From Bacteroidales bacterium (GTDB lineage: Bacteria; Bacteroidota; Bacteroidia; Bacteroidales; UBA932), in assembly GCA_015060395.1 (NCBI GenBank), contig SUYP01000024.1, forward strand, positions 1 to 46,591: a stretch of DNA of 46,591 nt. Reading direction: 5' to 3'. Numbering within the stretch: position 1 is the first letter of the stretch; every line of letters begins with the position of its first letter. A program made the position numbers and the translations under genes. Shown one piece after another: positions 25,902 to 34,891 of this stretch. The notes beneath the pieces are model-generated. The model ran no database searches. It was not told where the DNA came from and was given only the letters and a program-made list of their open reading frames with translations.

Positions 25902-27170
25902 ATGACAGACATTTTTGAAAGAATTGAGAAGCATTCGGGCGGTCCGCTCGGTCAGTATGCTGCAAAGGCTTTCGGCTATTATATGTTCCCAAAGCTTGAA
26001 GGTGAACTCGGACCTCATATGAAGTTTCAGGGCAAGGATGTCCTTGTATGGAGCTTGAACAACTACCTCGGTCTCGCAAATCATCCTGAAGTAAGGAAGG
26101 CGGATGCTGAAGCTGCTGCAAAGTGGGGACTTGCATATCCTATGGGAAGCCGTATGATGACAGGTCACACCGACCTTCACGAGCGCTTCGAGAGGGAACT
26201 TGCTGATTTCGAGAGAAAGGAGGATGCGTTCCTTTTCAATTTCGGTTATCAGGGTATTCTTTCGACTATCGACGCCCTTATGGACCGTCACGATGTAATT
26301 GTTTATGACTCAGAGGCTCACGCTTGTCTTATCGATGGCGCCCGTATGCATATGGGTAAGAGAATGACTTATCGCCACAATGATTATGAGAGTTGCGAGA
26401 AGACTCTTCAGAGAGCTACAAGACTCTGTGAAGAGACTGGCGGTGGTATCCTCCTCATCACAGAAGGAGTATATGGTATGACCGGTGCTCTCGGCTTCCT
26501 TGACAAGATCGTAGAACTCAAGAAGAAATATAAGTTCAGAATCCTTATTGATGATGCTCACGGATTCGGTAATATGGGCCCTACAGGCCGCGGTACATCC
26601 GAGCATTTCGGCGTTATGGATGAGATCGACCTTTATATAGGTGCATACGCGAAGTCTATGGCCTCTATCGGAGGTTTCGTTGCCGGTCCTAAGAAGATCA
26701 TCAATTACCTCCGCTTCAATATGCGTTCTCAGATCTATGCGAAGTCTCTTCCTATGGCTCTCGTAGAGGGCGGTCTCAAGAGACTTGAGATCATCCGCAG
26801 CAAGGAGGGTGACGAGCTCCGTCAGAAGCTCTTCACTATCACAAAGGCGCTTCAGGACGGCTTCCGTAACCTCGGATTCGAGATCGGACCTGCTGAGGCC
26901 TGTGTGACTCCGGTTCAGATCAAGGGTGGAGTAGGCCAGGCTTCGAGAATGGCGGTTGACCTCCGCGAGAATTATGGCATCTTCTGCTCTGTGGTGATTT
27001 ATCCGGTGATCCCTAAGGGTATGGTGATTTTCCGTATCATCTCTACTGCCGCACATACTATGGAGGATGTTGAGCGTACTCTCAAGGCATTCACCGACGT
27101 ACGTGCAAAGCTTGATGCCGGATATTATGATGGAGATGAGGGCGATATCGTTGATATGGCCATCAAATAA
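25902..27170 (+). CDS. Alpha-oxoamine synthase (serine palmitoyltransferase / cysteate acyltransferase type)
   Basis: A 422-residue PLP enzyme condensing an amino acid with an acyl thioester. PLP-site features are His140 in DSEAHACLIDG, Asp218 and His220 in LIDDAHGFG, and the PLP lysine Lys251 in AKSMASIGGF. The glycine-rich NNYLGLANHPEV segment and the PVIPKGMVIFRI end are typical of the family. The close Bacteroidota relatives I recall make sphingolipid long-chain bases (serine palmitoyltransferase) or sulfonolipids (cysteate acyltransferase, called CapA or SulA). Glycine C-acetyltransferase and 8-amino-7-oxononanoate synthase remain alternatives. The start at 25902 (MTDIFERI) is preferred over a frame opening 18 codons upstream with low-complexity residues. 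Monocistronic context, after gyrB. Confidence 0.85.
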   Translation: MTDIFERIEKHSGGPLGQYAAKAFGYYMFPKLEGELGPHMKFQGKDVLVWSLNNYLGLANHPEVRKADAEAAAKWGLAYPMGSRMMTGHTDLHERFERELADFERKEDAFLFNFGYQGILSTIDALMDRHDVIVYDSEAHACLIDGARMHMGKRMTYRHNDYESCEKTLQRATRLCEETGGGILLITEGVYGMTGALGFLDKIVELKKKYKFRILIDDAHGFGNMGPTGRGTSEHFGVMDEIDLYIGAYAKSMASIGGFVAGPKKIINYLRFNMRSQIYAKSLPMALVEGGLKRLEIIRSKEGDELRQKLFTITKALQDGFRNLGFEIGPAEACVTPVQIKGGVGQASRMAVDLRENYGIFCSVVIYPVIPKGMVIFRIISTAAHTMEDVERTLKAFTDVRAKLDAGYYDGDEGDIVDMAIK

Positions 27171-27196
27171 AAATGAAACTTCAGTAATTTGAAAGA

Positions 27197-27227
27197 TCAG
27201 TGTCGTTGCTTCGTGCAGCGGCACTGA
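27197..27227. other. Intergenic hairpin between the oxoamine synthase and pgpH
   Basis: A 13-bp stem (27197-27209 with 27215-27227, two G-T pairs) with loop TTCGT sits in the 95-base gap. There is no T tract on the plus strand, so it may be a processing site or a weak terminator. Confidence 0.45.
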
Positions 27228-27265
27228 CTATGCATTTATAAAAGAACAGATCAAGGAGTAAGTAT

Positions 27266-29317
27266 ATGGAAAACATCAAGATACCACGCAGCCTCAAGGC
27301 ATATCTGCCTTTGATAGGACTTTTCCTGCTTCTGGTGTTCATTATGCCGCGAAGCCCTAAGTTCAACTATGAATACAGGAAGGGCTCGCCTTGGATGCAC
27401 GAAACTCTGCTCGCGCAGTTTGATTTCCCTGTGCTCAAGACAGATGTGCAGCTTCAGGAAGAACGTGACAAGGCAGGATCGGAGATAATTCCATATTACA
27501 GACTTGACGGAAAGGTCGCATCCCGCAGTAAGAATGAACTTGCTGCCCTCGATCTTGGTGAACATTCATCTTTGCGTCCATTTCTTGAAGAAATCCTTAC
27601 CTCGATCTATTCCAAGGGAGTTCTGGCTCCGTCTGCCGGACAGAATGTTGAGGATCTCAAGCATAATCCGGGCAATCTGATTTATGTCCAGAAAGATCGT
27701 CGTGCCTTCAAGGTGCCTGTCTCTGAGGTGTTCACACAGGAGGATGCGGTTGCATATCTTTATGACTCTCTTGCAGAAGTCTATGCTGGAGACGATCTTG
27801 ACTCGCTGTATGATGCGACATCTGTAGCGTCCCTTATTGTTCCTGATCTGGTGTTCGACCAGCAGACTACCGACCTGGTTCACGAAGAGAGGGTGAATTA
27901 TGTTTCATCGACGCAGGGAGTCGTGAAAGCCGGACAGGTGATAGTGTCAAAAGGTGAAATGGTAACAGCGGAGATCGAACAGCTTCTGGACTCATACAAA
28001 GCTGAATATGACCTCAGCGTCGGCTACGGATCATCCCGGGCATATATGTGGGCTGGAAATGTGCTCATCGCATTCTTTATAGTCCTTGTCCTCTTCCTGG
28101 CTATCTGCTATTGCAACTTCAGGATCTTCGATGAGTACAACAAGTACCTGTATCTTCTGATGATCTTCGCCCTTGCGGCTCTGGCGTCATCGATTGTGGC
28201 AAAAACGGATCCGTCACTATTCTATATGATGCCGTTCACCCTCATCTCTCTGTATCTTCTTGCCTTCTTCACCAAGAGGATGGTCTTCTCGGTATATTTC
28301 ATTTCCCTTTTGCCGATGCTGATATTCGCCCAGGCCGGAGTGGAGCTCTTTATGATGTACCTTGTCGCCGGCAGTGTATGTATGCTTGTCTTCGGCTTCT
28401 TCAACCGAGGCTGGCTCCAGTTCGTGACGGCTCTCATAGTGTTTGTCGTGATGGTGATAGTCTGGGGCGCTTTCCGACTGGTTGACGGTATCGAAGGTCT
28501 GAAAGATTACCATACGGTTCTGGATCTGGGACTTGGTGCGTTGCTGTCAGTTGCAGGATACCCGCTGATCTATCTGTTTGAAAAAATATTCAAGCTTGTG
28601 TCCAATACAAAGCTTACAGAGCTCTGCGATACGAATAACAAGCTTTTGCGGAATCTCGCGGACAAGGCTCCGGGAACATTCCAGCACTGTCTGCAGGTTA
28701 TGAATCTGGCAGATGCGGCTGCGCGTTCCATCGATGCTAACGTGCTTCTTGTTCGTGCAGGAGCACTTTATCACGATATAGGAAAGATTGCCAATCCACA
28801 GTGTTTTACTGAAAATGAGAATCCGGGGGTACGATATCACGCGGGACTTACTCCTAAAGAAAGTGCTCAGGAAATAATAAGGCACGTCTCTGACGGCCTT
28901 GCGATGGCTGACAAGAACGGACTTCCGGGGATAATCAAGGAGTTCATATCTTCACATCACGGTACTACCAGCACCGGTTATTTCCTGACCCAGTATCTGA
29001 ACAACGGCGGAAATCCTGATGAGGTGTCTGAATTCTACTATGATGGTGTCAAGCCTGTCACAAAGGAGCAGGTCATCCTGATGATCTGTGATGCGGTCGA
29101 GGCCGCTTCCAGAAGCCTTAAGGATTATTCACACGAAAGTATTTCCGCTCTTGTTGACAGGATTGTCGATGGTAAGGCAAAGGAGGACCAGCTGACTGAT
29201 GCTGACATATCGCTCAGGGAGATAAACACGCTCAAGGAAGTTATAAAGTCTTATCTCCAGCAGATGTATCATTCCAGAGTGTCATATCCTAAACGTAAGG
29301 ATAATGTAAGGAAATGA
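27266..29317 (+). CDS. PgpH-like 7TM-HD phosphohydrolase (cyclic-di-AMP phosphodiesterase family)
   Basis: A 683-residue integral membrane protein. One N-terminal helix (AYLPLIGLFLLLVFIMP, residues 13-29) leads to an extracytoplasmic domain (about 40-260, with VKAGQVIVSKGEMVT as in 7TMR-HDED proteins). Then come a cluster of about seven hydrophobic helices (260-450) and a cytoplasmic HD domain (about 480-610) with FQHCLQVMNLADAA, RAGALYHDIGKIANPQCF and SSHHGTT. This is the architecture of PgpH, which hydrolyses cyclic-di-AMP. The metal-binding HD pair is intact. It is likely a regulator of potassium and cell-wall homeostasis in the family; activity here is inferred. Confidence 0.88.
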   Translation: MENIKIPRSLKAYLPLIGLFLLLVFIMPRSPKFNYEYRKGSPWMHETLLAQFDFPVLKTDVQLQEERDKAGSEIIPYYRLDGKVASRSKNELAALDLGEHSSLRPFLEEILTSIYSKGVLAPSAGQNVEDLKHNPGNLIYVQKDRRAFKVPVSEVFTQEDAVAYLYDSLAEVYAGDDLDSLYDATSVASLIVPDLVFDQQTTDLVHEERVNYVSSTQGVVKAGQVIVSKGEMVTAEIEQLLDSYKAEYDLSVGYGSSRAYMWAGNVLIAFFIVLVLFLAICYCNFRIFDEYNKYLYLLMIFALAALASSIVAKTDPSLFYMMPFTLISLYLLAFFTKRMVFSVYFISLLPMLIFAQAGVELFMMYLVAGSVCMLVFGFFNRGWLQFVTALIVFVVMVIVWGAFRLVDGIEGLKDYHTVLDLGLGALLSVAGYPLIYLFEKIFKLVSNTKLTELCDTNNKLLRNLADKAPGTFQHCLQVMNLADAAARSIDANVLLVRAGALYHDIGKIANPQCFTENENPGVRYHAGLTPKESAQEIIRHVSDGLAMADKNGLPGIIKEFISSHHGTTSTGYFLTQYLNNGGNPDEVSEFYYDGVKPVTKEQVILMICDAVEAASRSLKDYSHESISALVDRIVDGKAKEDQLTDADISLREINTLKEVIKSYLQQMYHSRVSYPKRKDNVRK

Positions 29318-29320
29318 CAT

Positions 29321-29351
29321 TTTGAAATGTCGCTTAGAATTGTTATTTTTG
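29321..29351 (+). promoter_or_regulatory. tig: tig promoter (TTTG-N19-TATTTTTG)
   Basis: -33 TTTG (29321-29324), 19 bases, -7 TATTTTTG (29344-29351). The ~50-nt leader contains a GCCGCT/AGCGGC hairpin (29365-29379) followed by TTTATC. Confidence 0.8.
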
Positions 29352-29410
29352 CAGGCTTTAATGCGCCGCTTGCAGCGGCTTTATCTGAAAATGATTAAAA
29401 TATTGATAAT

Positions 29411-30718
29411 ATGAAACTTGAACAGAACAGAATTGATGATCTCAACCTCGAGCTGACTATATCGGTTGCAGCAGAGGATTACGCAGACAGCAGAAAGAAG
29501 AAACTTAACGACTACAGAAAGAAGGCAGAATTCAAGGGATTCCGCAAGGGTATGGTTCCAATGTCTCTCGTTGAGAAGATGTATGGCCAGTCAGCACTTG
29601 TTGATTCTGTCAATGATGTAGTTGCCGGTGAACTCAACAACTTCATTAATGAGAACAGTCTTCGCGTGCTCGGCGAACCGCTTCCAAGCGAGGACCAGCC
29701 GGAGACAGAGTGGGTTGCAGGCAATGACTTCGTCTTCAAGTTCGATATCGCCGAGAATCCTGCGATCGCTTTTGAGCTTTCAAAGGATGATGAGGTCACT
29801 TATTATACCATCACTGTAACAGAGGCAGCCAAGAACGAGATGAAGGACAACCTTCTCCGTCAGTATGGTTCACTCGAAGAGGGTGAAGCTGCCAAGGAAG
29901 AGGATTTCATCATCGTTGACTTCGAGCAGGGTGAGACTAAGGTCGAGGGTACTTACGTGGCTCTCCGTAATGTAGCTGAGGCTGCAAGAAAGGCATTCGT
30001 AGGTGTCAAGCCAGGCGATGTACTCGATGTGAACGTAAACGAGGCATTCGAGAACGAGACTGACCGCGCTTCTATGCTCAAGGTCAGCAAGGACGAGCTT
30101 GCAACTCTCGATCCTATGTTCAAGATGACTGTGAAGAATGTGAAGACTTTCGTGAACGCTCCTCTTACAGAAGAGACTTTCGAGAAGATCTTCGGCGTAA
30201 AGACAGAGGCTGAGTTCGATGCAAAGATAGAGGAGAGGATCCGTGCCGAGTATGCTCAGGAGGCGGATTTCCGTTTCTCAAAGGATGCGAAGACATATAT
30301 TCTTGAGAAGGCTGGCGTAAATGTAGCCGAGAAGTTCCTCAAGAGATGGGTATATGTTGTGAACGAGGGCAAGTTCACAATGGAGGACATCGAGAAGGAT
30401 TGGGATCTCTTCATCATTGACTACAAGTGGCAGATGGTACGTAACTATCTGATGGATAAGTACAATGTGAAGATCGAGGAGGCTGACCTTCTTGCAAGTG
30501 CAAAGGGATTCGCCGCTTACCAGTTCGCAATGTATGGTATGAATAATGTTCCTGAGGAGCAGCTCGAGGCATTTGCAAAGAACATTCTTTCACAGGAGGA
30601 GCAGGGCAGAAGAATTCTTGACCAGGTGGAGAACGAGAAGACATTTGCTGCCGTACGTGAAGTTGTCACACTCAAGAAGAAGAAGATCTCTGTCGAGAAA
30701 TTCCGCGAGTTGAAATAA
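29411..30718 (+). CDS. tig: Trigger factor (ribosome-associated chaperone)
   Basis: A 435-residue chaperone that receives nascent chains at the ribosome exit. The N-terminal ribosome-binding loop is present as GFRKGMVPMSLVEKMYG (about residues 42-58). The middle region (about 150-240, VGVKPGDVLDVNVNEAF) corresponds to the position of the FKBP-type PPIase domain but is hard to match to its conserved active-site residues, so isomerase activity may be absent. The C-terminal helical arms run from about 250 to the end. Followed by a strong terminator, then clpP-clpX; the tig-clpP-clpX order is widespread. It has its own promoter. Confidence 0.93.
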   Translation: MKLEQNRIDDLNLELTISVAAEDYADSRKKKLNDYRKKAEFKGFRKGMVPMSLVEKMYGQSALVDSVNDVVAGELNNFINENSLRVLGEPLPSEDQPETEWVAGNDFVFKFDIAENPAIAFELSKDDEVTYYTITVTEAAKNEMKDNLLRQYGSLEEGEAAKEEDFIIVDFEQGETKVEGTYVALRNVAEAARKAFVGVKPGDVLDVNVNEAFENETDRASMLKVSKDELATLDPMFKMTVKNVKTFVNAPLTEETFEKIFGVKTEAEFDAKIEERIRAEYAQEADFRFSKDAKTYILEKAGVNVAEKFLKRWVYVVNEGKFTMEDIEKDWDLFIIDYKWQMVRNYLMDKYNVKIEEADLLASAKGFAAYQFAMYGMNNVPEEQLEAFAKNILSQEEQGRRILDQVENEKTFAAVREVVTLKKKKISVEKFRELK

Positions 30719-30726
30719 TTTGACTT

Positions 30727-30753
30727 AAAGGCCGGCTCGCAAAGCCGGCTTTT
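30727..30753 (+). terminator. tig intrinsic terminator
   Basis: GCCGGCT / AGCCGGC (30731-30737 with 30743-30749), loop CGCAA, extended by AAAG/TTTT and followed by a run of six T. It separates tig from clpPX. Confidence 0.9.
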
Positions 30754-30761
30754 TTATACTT

Positions 30762-30788
30762 TGTCATCCTGAGCTTTGCAAAGGATCC
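30762..30788. repeat. Short extragenic dyad element (TGTCATCCTGAGC...AAAGGATCC)
   Basis: A 27-base dyad containing the palindrome CTTTGCAAAG, with ATCCT/AGGAT arms, ending 14 bases before the clpP ATG. Similar TGTCATCCTGAGC...AAGGATC strings are, from memory, widespread extragenic repeats in many bacterial genomes. Only one copy is in this window. Confidence 0.4.
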
Positions 30789-30802
30789 CTAATCAATTCA
30801 TT

Positions 30803-31471
30803 ATGAATAAAGAATTTCAGAAATATGCAGTCCTTGAGCACGGTATAAGCTCGATGACTATGCACAGATATGAGTCTGTGCTTGACAGCTATATCAATCC
30901 GACTATCATCGAGGAAAGGAAATTGAATGTGGCTTCAATGGATGTATTCAGCCGTCTTATGATGGACAGGATCATCTTTCTCGGCGTTCCGATTGACGAT
31001 GATGTAGCTAATATCGTTACAGCCCAGCTGCTGTTCCTGGCCTCAAATGACTCGACAAGTGATATCTCGCTGTATCTGAATACTCCGGGAGGACAGGTTT
31101 CATCAGGACTCGGCATATATGATACTATGCAGATCATAGAACCTGATGTCGCAACGATCTGTACCGGAATGGCAGCGTCTATGGGTTCTGTACTTCTCTG
31201 TGCCGGAGCCCCAGGCAAAAGATCGGCCCTCAGGCATTCACGTGTGATGATCCATCAGCCTTTAGGAGGCGCACGCGGACAGGCTTCCGACATTCTCATT
31301 GCAGCTCAGGAGATTGAGAAGACCAGGAAGGAACTTTACACCATCATCTCGGAACATACCGGCCAGTCGCTTGAGAAGATATATGCAGACGGCGACCGTG
31401 ATTTCTGGATGACCTCTCAGGAGGCTCTCGAATATGGTATGATAGATGAGATCTTGACCAAGAAGAAGTAG
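30803..31471 (+). CDS. clpP: ATP-dependent Clp protease proteolytic subunit
   Basis: A 222-residue serine protease subunit that forms the barrel of ClpXP. The catalytic serine is Ser126 in GMAASMGSVLL and the histidine His151 in MIHQPLGG; the acidic residue follows in DGDRDFWMTSQEALEYGMIDEIL. The N-terminus (MNKEFQKYAVLEHGISS) is longer than in E. coli, as in other Bacteroidota. The ATG at 30803 is chosen over an in-frame upstream codon inside the preceding extragenic repeat. clpX follows after three bases, so the two are co-translated. Confidence 0.96.
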   Translation: MNKEFQKYAVLEHGISSMTMHRYESVLDSYINPTIIEERKLNVASMDVFSRLMMDRIIFLGVPIDDDVANIVTAQLLFLASNDSTSDISLYLNTPGGQVSSGLGIYDTMQIIEPDVATICTGMAASMGSVLLCAGAPGKRSALRHSRVMIHQPLGGARGQASDILIAAQEIEKTRKELYTIISEHTGQSLEKIYADGDRDFWMTSQEALEYGMIDEILTKKK

Positions 31472-31474
31472 TTT

Positions 31475-32689
31475 ATGGCTAAATCTAACAAGAGCAACAG
31501 ATATTGTATGTTCTGTGGAAGAGGGGAGAATGAAGTCCCTCTTCTTCTTCAGGGAATGGATGCCTGCATCTGTGCTGACTGTGTGAAGATGGCTGGAGAC
31601 TATCTGAAGGATTTCGACAGATCATCTTCGGCCTCCAAGCCCTTAGGCAAAGTCGAGTCGCAGCATAAGCCAAAGGAAATACACGAATTCCTCGATCAAT
31701 ACGTGATCGGTCAGGACAGGGCGAAGAAGCTGCTTTCGGTGGCGGTATATAACCATTACAAGAGGATCAATAACAATCTTTCCTCTGACAATGAGTTCGA
31801 ACTGGAAAAGTCCAATATCCTGATGGTAGGACCTACCGGTACCGGTAAGACACTGATGGCCAAGACTATAGCCAAACTACTCAATGTCCCTTTCACCATA
31901 GTCGATGCAACAGTCCTTACGGAAGCCGGATATGTGGGAGAGGATGTCGAAAGCATCCTGTCACGTCTTCTTCAGGAGGCTGATTATGATGTGGCCAGGG
32001 CTGAGAGAGGTATTGTCTTCATAGATGAGATAGACAAGATAGCTCGTAAGAGCGATAATCCGTCCATTACCCGTGATGTTTCCGGAGAGGGAGTGCAGCA
32101 GGCTATGCTGAAGCTTCTTGAAGGAAGTGTAGTCAATGTCCCTCCTCAGGGAGGGCGCAAGCATCCCGAGCAGGAGTTCCTACACGTCAACACTCAGAAT
32201 ATACTGTTTATCTGCGGAGGTGCATTCGAAGGAATCGAGCGCAGGATAGCCCAGAGACTGAACACTCAGGTGATCGGATTCGGAGCTGCAAACAAGCAGC
32301 AGATCGACAAGGATAATCTTCTTAAGTATGTTGAGGCCCAGGATCTCCGCTCATACGGACTCATTCCGGAAATAATAGGACGACTTCCTGTAATCACCTA
32401 TCTTGATCATCTGGACAGGGAGGCTCTCAAGAGGATTCTGACCGAGCCGAAGAATGCCCTGATGAAGCAGTATGAAAAGATGTTCCAGCTTGATGGAATA
32501 AAGCTCGTGATAGAACCGGAGGTGCTTGACCTTATTGTCGATACATCCATTGAGAACAAGCTTGGAGCCCGAGGACTTCGTTCTATATGCGAACAGATTA
32601 TGACAGATGCGATGTATGAAGCACCTTCTTCAAACAAGAAGACATTCAAACTTACTCTCGCCTACGCTAAAGAGAAACTTGCAAAATAA
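31475..32689 (+). CDS. clpX: Clp protease ATP-binding subunit ClpX
   Basis: A 404-residue AAA+ unfoldase feeding substrates to ClpP. The N-terminal zinc finger has Cys11, Cys14, Cys33 and Cys36. The ATPase domain has Walker A GPTGTGKT, Walker [12 protein letters not shown], the pore-loop region YVGEDVESI, and [16 protein letters not shown] and [11 protein letters not shown] in the C-terminal part. Length matches the family. Second gene of the clpP-clpX-dipeptidase-pyrF cluster; the next gene starts six bases later. Confidence 0.98.
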   Translation: MAKSNKSNRYCMFCGRGENEVPLLLQGMDACICADCVKMAGDYLKDFDRSSSASKPLGKVESQHKPKEIHEFLDQYVIGQDRAKKLLSVAVYNHYKRINNNLSSDNEFELEKSNILMVGPTGTGKTLMAKTIAKLLNVPFTIVDATVLTEAGYVGEDVESILSRLLQEADYDVARAERGIVFIDEIDKIARKSDNPSITRDVSGEGVQQAMLKLLEGSVVNVPPQGGRKHPEQEFLHVNTQNILFICGGAFEGIERRIAQRLNTQVIGFGAANKQQIDKDNLLKYVEAQDLRSYGLIPEIIGRLPVITYLDHLDREALKRILTEPKNALMKQYEKMFQLDGIKLVIEPEVLDLIVDTSIENKLGARGLRSICEQIMTDAMYEAPSSNKKTFKLTLAYAKEKLAK

Positions 32690-32695
32690 CCATAT

Positions 32696-34042
32696 ATGAA
32701 ACAGTACATTGAAACCAATAAGGAGAGATTCTTTGAGGAACTCTTTTCTCTTTTGAGAATCCCGTCGGTAAGTTCTTTGGAACAGCATAAGCCGGATATG
32801 CAGCGCTGTGCTGAAAGACTCGTCGAATTGCTTGTTGAAGCCGGTGCAGATGAGGCGGCTGTCTATCCTACGACCGGTCATCCGGTGGTGTTCGGACAGA
32901 AGATCATCGATCCAGCCCTTCCGACTGTTCTTGTCTATGGACATTATGATGTCCAGCCAGTCGATCCGATCGGACTCTGGCATTCGGATCCGTTTGAGCC
33001 GGAAATCCGCGATGGAGCCATCTATGCGCGTGGAGCCAATGATGACAAGGGACAGCTCTTTATGCACATCAAGGCATTCGAATTTATGGTACGGGAAGGT
33101 GGACTCAAGCATAATGTCAAGTTCATCCTCGAGGGTGAAGAGGAAATCGGCAGTCCTTCACTTGCAGCCTGGGCTTCAGAGAACAAGGAGCGTCTTGCCG
33201 CAGACATCATTCTTGTGTCGGATACTACGATGATCTCGGAATCCGTCCCATCAATCAACTGCGGTATGCGCGGACTTTCATACGTTGAGGTAAAGGTCAC
33301 AGGCCCGAACAAGGATCTTCATTCCGGACATTACGGCGGAGCTGTCGCCAACCCGATCAATGTCCTCTGCGATATGATATCTTCACTTATCGACAAGGAT
33401 GGACATATAACCGTCAAAGGTTTCTATGACGATGTTGTGGAACTTTCAGCCGAAGATAGGGCAAAGCTCTCAAGGGCTCCTTTCGATATGGAAGAATATA
33501 AGGAATTCCTTGACATCAAGGAGGTCAAGGGTGAGTCAGGATATACGACCCTTGAACGTACAGGCATACGCCCTTGCCTGGACGTGAACGGCATCTGGGG
33601 AGGATATACCGGTGAAGGTGCCAAGACTGTCCTTCCATCGGTCGCTCACGCGAAGATATCGATGAGACTTGTTCCGAACCAGGACAGCGCAACCATCACC
33701 AGACTCTTCACCGAGCACTTCCTTTCCATTGCTCCTGATTATGTGAAGGTCGAGGTCATACCTCATCACGGAGGAGACGGTTTCCTCATCCCTATTTCAT
33801 CTCCTGCATATAAGGCAGCTGAGAAGGCGATGACTGAGGTCTATGGCATCGAGCCTGTGCCATCACGTGGAGGCGGCTCGATTCCTATTCTTGCTGATCT
33901 TCAGAGGATTCTCGGCATTGACCCGCTTCTGATGGGATTCGGTCTTGAAAGAGACACTATCCATTCTCCTAACGAGAGCTATCTTCTGAAGCAGCTCTTC
34001 GCAGGAATGGAGGCTATCGCATTATTCTACAGATATTACTAG
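32696..34042 (+). CDS. M20-family dipeptidase
   Basis: A 448-residue cytoplasmic metallopeptidase of the M20 family (dipeptidase/carnosinase-like group). Metal and catalytic motifs are VYGHYDVQPVDP (His83, Asp85), ARGANDDKGQ (Asp116, bridging), EGEEEIGSP (catalytic and metal Glu, about 149-150), and a late metal His in HSPNE near the C-terminus. The central lid domain contains DLHSGHYGGAVANP. It probably hydrolyses dipeptides released by ClpXP or imported peptides. It sits between clpX and pyrF with gaps of six and three bases; the functional link to pyrF is unclear. Confidence 0.92.
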   Translation: MKQYIETNKERFFEELFSLLRIPSVSSLEQHKPDMQRCAERLVELLVEAGADEAAVYPTTGHPVVFGQKIIDPALPTVLVYGHYDVQPVDPIGLWHSDPFEPEIRDGAIYARGANDDKGQLFMHIKAFEFMVREGGLKHNVKFILEGEEEIGSPSLAAWASENKERLAADIILVSDTTMISESVPSINCGMRGLSYVEVKVTGPNKDLHSGHYGGAVANPINVLCDMISSLIDKDGHITVKGFYDDVVELSAEDRAKLSRAPFDMEEYKEFLDIKEVKGESGYTTLERTGIRPCLDVNGIWGGYTGEGAKTVLPSVAHAKISMRLVPNQDSATITRLFTEHFLSIAPDYVKVEVIPHHGGDGFLIPISSPAYKAAEKAMTEVYGIEPVPSRGGGSIPILADLQRILGIDPLLMGFGLERDTIHSPNESYLLKQLFAGMEAIALFYRYY

Positions 34043-34045
34043 ACT

Positions 34046-34891
34046 ATGAACAGAGAACAATTATACCAGCAGATCCAGGCAAAGAAAAGTATGCTTTGCG
34101 TAGGACTGGACGTCGATTTCAACAAGATGCCCGAGCATATCAAGGCCCTTGCCTCAAAGGGAGACCTTGCCATAAAGGGCGAGCTCTATAAAGGTAAAGC
34201 CCGCTCCATCATTGAGTTCAACAAGGCTATCGTTGACGCTACGGCCGCTCATTGTGTTGCATATAAGCCGAATCTGGCCTTTTATGAGTGCTATGGAATC
34301 GAGGGACTTCGCGCTCTCGATGCGACAGTTGACTATATACGTACCAAATATCCTGAAATCTTCCTCATCGCTGATGCAAAGAGGGGAGACATCGGAAACA
34401 CAGCGAAGATGTATGCAAAGGCATTCTTCGAAGAGATGGATTTTGATGCCGTGACAATAGCGCCATATATGGGTGCCGACAGTGTTACACCGTTCCTTGA
34501 GTATAAGGATAAGTGGGCTATTGTACTCGCTTTGACATCAAACGCTTCCGCATATCAGTTCCAGAATGCGCAGAAGGATGGAAAGCCTTTGTATCAGGCA
34601 GTAATGGAGGAGATGATGGAGATCTCGACTCCGGACAATATGATGTTTGTGGTTGGTGCCACAAAAGCAGACAAACTGGAAGAACTCCGTAGCTTCTGTC
34701 CGGACAACTTCTTCCTCGTCCCTGGAGTGGGGGCACAAGGAGGTTCTGCCGAAGAAGTCATAGCTCACGGAGCCAATGACCACGGCGGTCTTCTGATCAA
34801 TTCTTCACGCGGTATTCTCTTTGCTGACAGCACAGAAGATTTCGCATACGTTGCAGGCAAGGTTGCGGCCAGGACGGCTAATCTTCAGTAA
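34046..34891 (+). CDS. pyrF: Orotidine 5'-phosphate decarboxylase (type 2)
   Basis: A 281-residue decarboxylase making UMP, the last step of pyrimidine synthesis. The N-terminal MLCVGLDVDF and the active-site motif LIADAKRGDIGNTAKMYA with the catalytic Lys are clear. YKPNLAFYE, TIAPYMGADS, LVPGVGAQGG and INSSRGIL complete the barrel. The length fits the long (type 2) family. It is the last gene of the clpP-clpX cluster. Its 3' end overlaps the end of the convergent gene by 14 bases. Confidence 0.96.
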   Translation: MNREQLYQQIQAKKSMLCVGLDVDFNKMPEHIKALASKGDLAIKGELYKGKARSIIEFNKAIVDATAAHCVAYKPNLAFYECYGIEGLRALDATVDYIRTKYPEIFLIADAKRGDIGNTAKMYAKAFFEEMDFDAVTIAPYMGADSVTPFLEYKDKWAIVLALTSNASAYQFQNAQKDGKPLYQAVMEEMMEISTPDNMMFVVGATKADKLEELRSFCPDNFFLVPGVGAQGGSAEEVIAHGANDHGGLLINSSRGILFADSTEDFAYVAGKVAARTANLQ

